Shown here piece by piece: positions 13,440 through 15,612 of a stretch of DNA of 15,612 nt (its first letter is position 1; each line of letters opens with the position of its first letter). The notes under the pieces are model-generated. The model searched no databases and was not told the DNA's origin. It saw nothing but the letters and a program-made list of their open reading frames with translations. Source of the DNA: an uncultured Planctomycetaceae bacterium (GTDB taxonomy: Bacteria; Planctomycetota; Planctomycetia; Pirellulales; UBA1268); NCBI GenBank assembly GCA_937926325.1, contig CALAZQ010000141.1:1-15612 (forward strand), given 5' to 3'. The position numbers and the translations under genes are program-made.

Positions 13440-15612
13440 TCCACGCCGTAGGTCTCACGGCCTCTAAGACCGTTGTCGCGAATGTGCTTCAACAGCTCGT
13501 TTGTCAAATCGATGCGCCGCGCGATCGGGTCAATCCCCGAGACGCCCCCACCCCCGCCAACCCGGCGAAGCGACGATGCCGTGATCTGCGCGTCTGGCAC
13601 GCGCTGCATCTCTTCAAGCATCCGCTGTGCCTGCTGCACCGCGACGTCCCGGCCGGCCATGTTTCTTGCGGCAGCCGCACCGAAACCCTGGTCGATGTAT
13701 TTCTGCTTCCGCTCCGCTTCGAGTTGCTCATCGCGAATCCTATCGCCGATCTTTTTCTCCTGCTCGGCGAACGCCCGGCGCCCCACGCCTCGCAAGACGC
13801 CCTCGCGGAGATTGGAGGCGGCAATTTCACGGTCGCGCTCGGTCGCTTCTCTTGTACGTTCCCGGCGAGCCTCTTGGATTTCCCGCTGCCTTTCGCGGAT
13901 TTTCGCCTTCTCGTTCATGACGTCTTCCGCGTAGGCTTCTCGGGCACCCTCGTTCTCGAAATTCATTCCACGGGCCTGTTCGAGAGCTTCGCGGTAGTCA
14001 AGGGTTTGCTGGATAGCCTCAGCGTAGCCCCTCGCACCTTTCGCCGCTCCCGTATCGCCTTCCGACTCCCGCAACTGCTGAATGCTCTTGATTCGCGCCA
14101 GCTCCGTGTCCAGCCTTGCGTCTTCGCGACGCCTATCGGCCTCCCTGCGCATTGCCTGCTCCCGCGCTGCGAGCTCGGTCAGCGAGTTTGCGAGGGCCTG
14201 ATCGCTCATATCCGTGTATTCCTTCTGTAGCAATAGTTTCTCGCGCTCCGCATTCAGGATGCGAAGTTGAATCTCCAACCCGCCGTCTTGGAGCCCCATG
14301 ATCGTCTGCGCCGTGTCGAGCGTGTCTCGGCGGGCCTGATACTCGGCTCGGGCCGTCGCTCTCCTTGCGGCAAGATCCTTTTCCACCATCGCCACTTTGT
14401 CGCCATCGCGCTTCTGGCGCTCCTGTTCCTGCGAAAGCAGAAACTCATCGCGGGACTGCGCGGCGTTTGTGAGGGCTACGCCATACTCCTCCGCGACCTG
14501 CCGCAGTGATTCGAGCTGCCTCTTTTCCTGCTCCAAGCTGGAGAGCTTGTCCTTGCGATCCTTCCCTTTCAGCCCTTCCAGCTCTCCCTCGGTTTGCTCC
14601 ACGGTTGAATACTGGTTCTGATACTGGTCGCGCAACGAAATCTGAGCCCTGAGCTTCGACACCTCGGACTCGGACTCCAGCGCCAGCCGAATGCCGGTGT
14701 TGGCCTCGACGCGGATCCTTTGCAGCTCCTCGATGCGAGATTCCAGCTCGGCCTTCTCATGCTCGATCCTCTCCTTCTCCTGATCCATCGCCCGCCGGAC
14801 ACTGTATGCGTCTTCCCCGGTTTGCCCCGCCTGGGAAATCCGCCGGTCCTTGGTTCGCTCCAGCGTTCTCAGCTCTCCCTCGGCTTTTCCGATCTCGAAG
14901 TCCAGTTCTCGCGCGTTCGTCTTTTCCTTGAGCTGCTTCTCCTCCAGTTCCTTCTCGGCCGCGAATTCCCGCATCACTTTTCGATACTTCCGGCGGGCCT
15001 TTTCCGCCTCCTGCGTCAATGATTCTGCCTCTTCCGCCGGGCTCATCCGGCTCCGCTGATCCTCCAGTCGCTTCTCGCGGATCTTGCGCATCTCCGCCTC
15101 CTCCGTCCGCATCCGGTCCTGCTCCCTCTCGGTCAAGGCGAGGTCGCTCTTGCCCATCTGCTGCACCTGATCCAGTCGGGATTCCGCCACGATCTTCCGC
15201 AACCGGGCCGCAGAAAGCTGCGCTTTATCCCCTTTCTCGATCGCCTGATTGACGTCGTCGTGCGCCTTCGCCAGTTCCACCAAAATGGCGTGGTGCGCCT
15301 TGAGGAGATCGCCGGCCGTCCGGATCGATCGAATCTGTTGATCCATCTTCCGGGCCAGCGCATCCGTGGCATCGTTGTATTCCCGCGTTGCTTCCGCCGC
15401 CGCCCTGAAATGATCCGTAACTTTCACAAGAGCCGTTGCCACCCCGATAATTGCCGCCGCGGCCCAAAAGTAGGGGTTGAGCACCAACGAGACGAGCATG
15501 ACCCGGAAAGCATTCGCCACGAATCCCACGACCTTCCCGAGCCCCTTCATGACGGAACTCAACCCGATGGACGCCACCCCAACCGCGTTGCTGGAAACGG
15601 CCGCTTTCGCCT
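13436..15612 (-). CDS. Tape-measure-type tail protein, 5' end cut by window
   Basis: At least 724 residues are visible. The frame stays open to the window edge, so the GTG at 15577 is probably internal. The visible start is small-residue-rich and hydrophobic (VMKGLGKVVGFVANAF, then SLVLNPYFWAAAAIIGVATAL), a membrane-like helix as in many tape-measure proteins. About 500 residues of Lys/Glu/Arg-rich coiled coil follow, with many Gln and Ala heptads. The end carries AAAARNMAGRDVAVQ, then SSLRRVGGGGGVSG and a short helix ELLKHIRDNGLRG. That GGGG-hinge end recurs in tail length proteins. Tape-measure proteins set tail length and may pass DNA through the inner membrane. No lytic domain is seen in this part. 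It is the largest visible protein of the upstream tail block and precedes the small tail genes, as expected for a siphovirus-like or myovirus-like tail. Confidence 0.8.
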   Translation of the reverse strand, partial: AKAAVSSNAVGVASIGLSSVMKGLGKVVGFVANAFRVMLVSLVLNPYFWAAAAIIGVATALVKVTDHFRAAAEATREYNDATDALARKMDQQIRSIRTAGDLLKAHHAILVELAKAHDDVNQAIEKGDKAQLSAARLRKIVAESRLDQVQQMGKSDLALTEREQDRMRTEEAEMRKIREKRLEDQRSRMSPAEEAESLTQEAEKARRKYRKVMREFAAEKELEEKQLKEKTNARELDFEIGKAEGELRTLERTKDRRISQAGQTGEDAYSVRRAMDQEKERIEHEKAELESRIEELQRIRVEANTGIRLALESESEVSKLRAQISLRDQYQNQYSTVEQTEGELEGLKGKDRKDKLSSLEQEKRQLESLRQVAEEYGVALTNAAQSRDEFLLSQEQERQKRDGDKVAMVEKDLAARRATARAEYQARRDTLDTAQTIMGLQDGGLEIQLRILNAEREKLLLQKEYTDMSDQALANSLTELAAREQAMRREADRRREDARLDTELARIKSIQQLRESEGDTGAAKGARGYAEAIQQTLDYREALEQARGMNFENEGAREAYAEDVMNEKAKIRERQREIQEARRERTREATERDREIAASNLREGVLRGVGRRAFAEQEKKIGDRIRDEQLEAERKQKYIDQGFGAAAARNMAGRDVAVQQAQRMLEEMQRVPDAQITASSLRRVGGGGGVSGIDPIARRIDLTNELLKHIRDNGLRGRETYGVE

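Noticed and set aside
1..15612. tRNA genes, CRISPR arrays, insertion sequences, integrase or attachment sites
   Set aside because: I looked for cloverleaf-like blocks, regular short repeats, transposase-like proteins and tyrosine or serine recombinase motifs and saw none.

Overview
The window is a compact, GC-rich stretch of a tailed bacteriophage or prophage (class Caudoviricetes). It has two blocks of genes that run towards each other and meet near 3.1 kb. The host cannot be fixed from sequence alone. A three-TM, GTA-type holin and a spanin-like membrane coiled-coil protein argue for a Gram-negative (two-membrane) host. The style of the Toprim protein and of the small tail proteins reminds me of phages and prophages of Verrucomicrobiota, but that is recollection, not a search result.

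Plus strand, 1-3111: replication and nucleotide block. It starts inside a Toprim (primase-type) protein that is cut by the window edge. An ATGA overlap leads to a deoxynucleoside monophosphate kinase, then a complete DnaB-family replicative helicase. Two small genes follow: a cysteine-paired zinc-ribbon-like protein whose reading frame is disputed, and a 91-residue protein with a signal-peptide-like start. Together these can prime and unwind DNA and supply dNDPs for phage replication.

Minus strand, 15612 down to 3080: late block, read right to left. It begins in a coiled-coil tape-measure protein (5' end outside the window). Two small unassigned tail proteins follow, then a 721-residue Thr/Arg-rich beta-type protein, a GT-A-fold glycosyltransferase, and a 1078-residue tail fibre/receptor-binding-type protein with two PKD-like domains and an Asp-box beta-propeller. 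The lysis cassette closes the block: three-TM holin, N-acetylmuramoyl-L-alanine amidase, a one-TM coiled-coil protein and a Rz-like (i-spanin-like) protein. Most neighbours in the tail half are joined by ATGA start/stop overlaps, so this looks like one long, translationally coupled transcript. The exceptions are the leader of the fibre gene, the fibre-holin gap and the holin-amidase gap.

Most interesting points: a glycosyltransferase embedded among tail genes and overlapping a Thr-rich structural gene; a possible H-type pseudoknot abutting the fibre start codon, which has no Shine-Dalgarno sequence; two overlapping open frames between the helicase and the exported protein; and a lysis cassette with two membrane coiled-coil proteins but no recognisable outer-membrane spanin lipoprotein. 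I saw no integrase, repressor, terminase, tRNA, IS element or CRISPR array, so whether the element is a free phage or a prophage is open. I saw no gene-free stretch longer than 300 bases.
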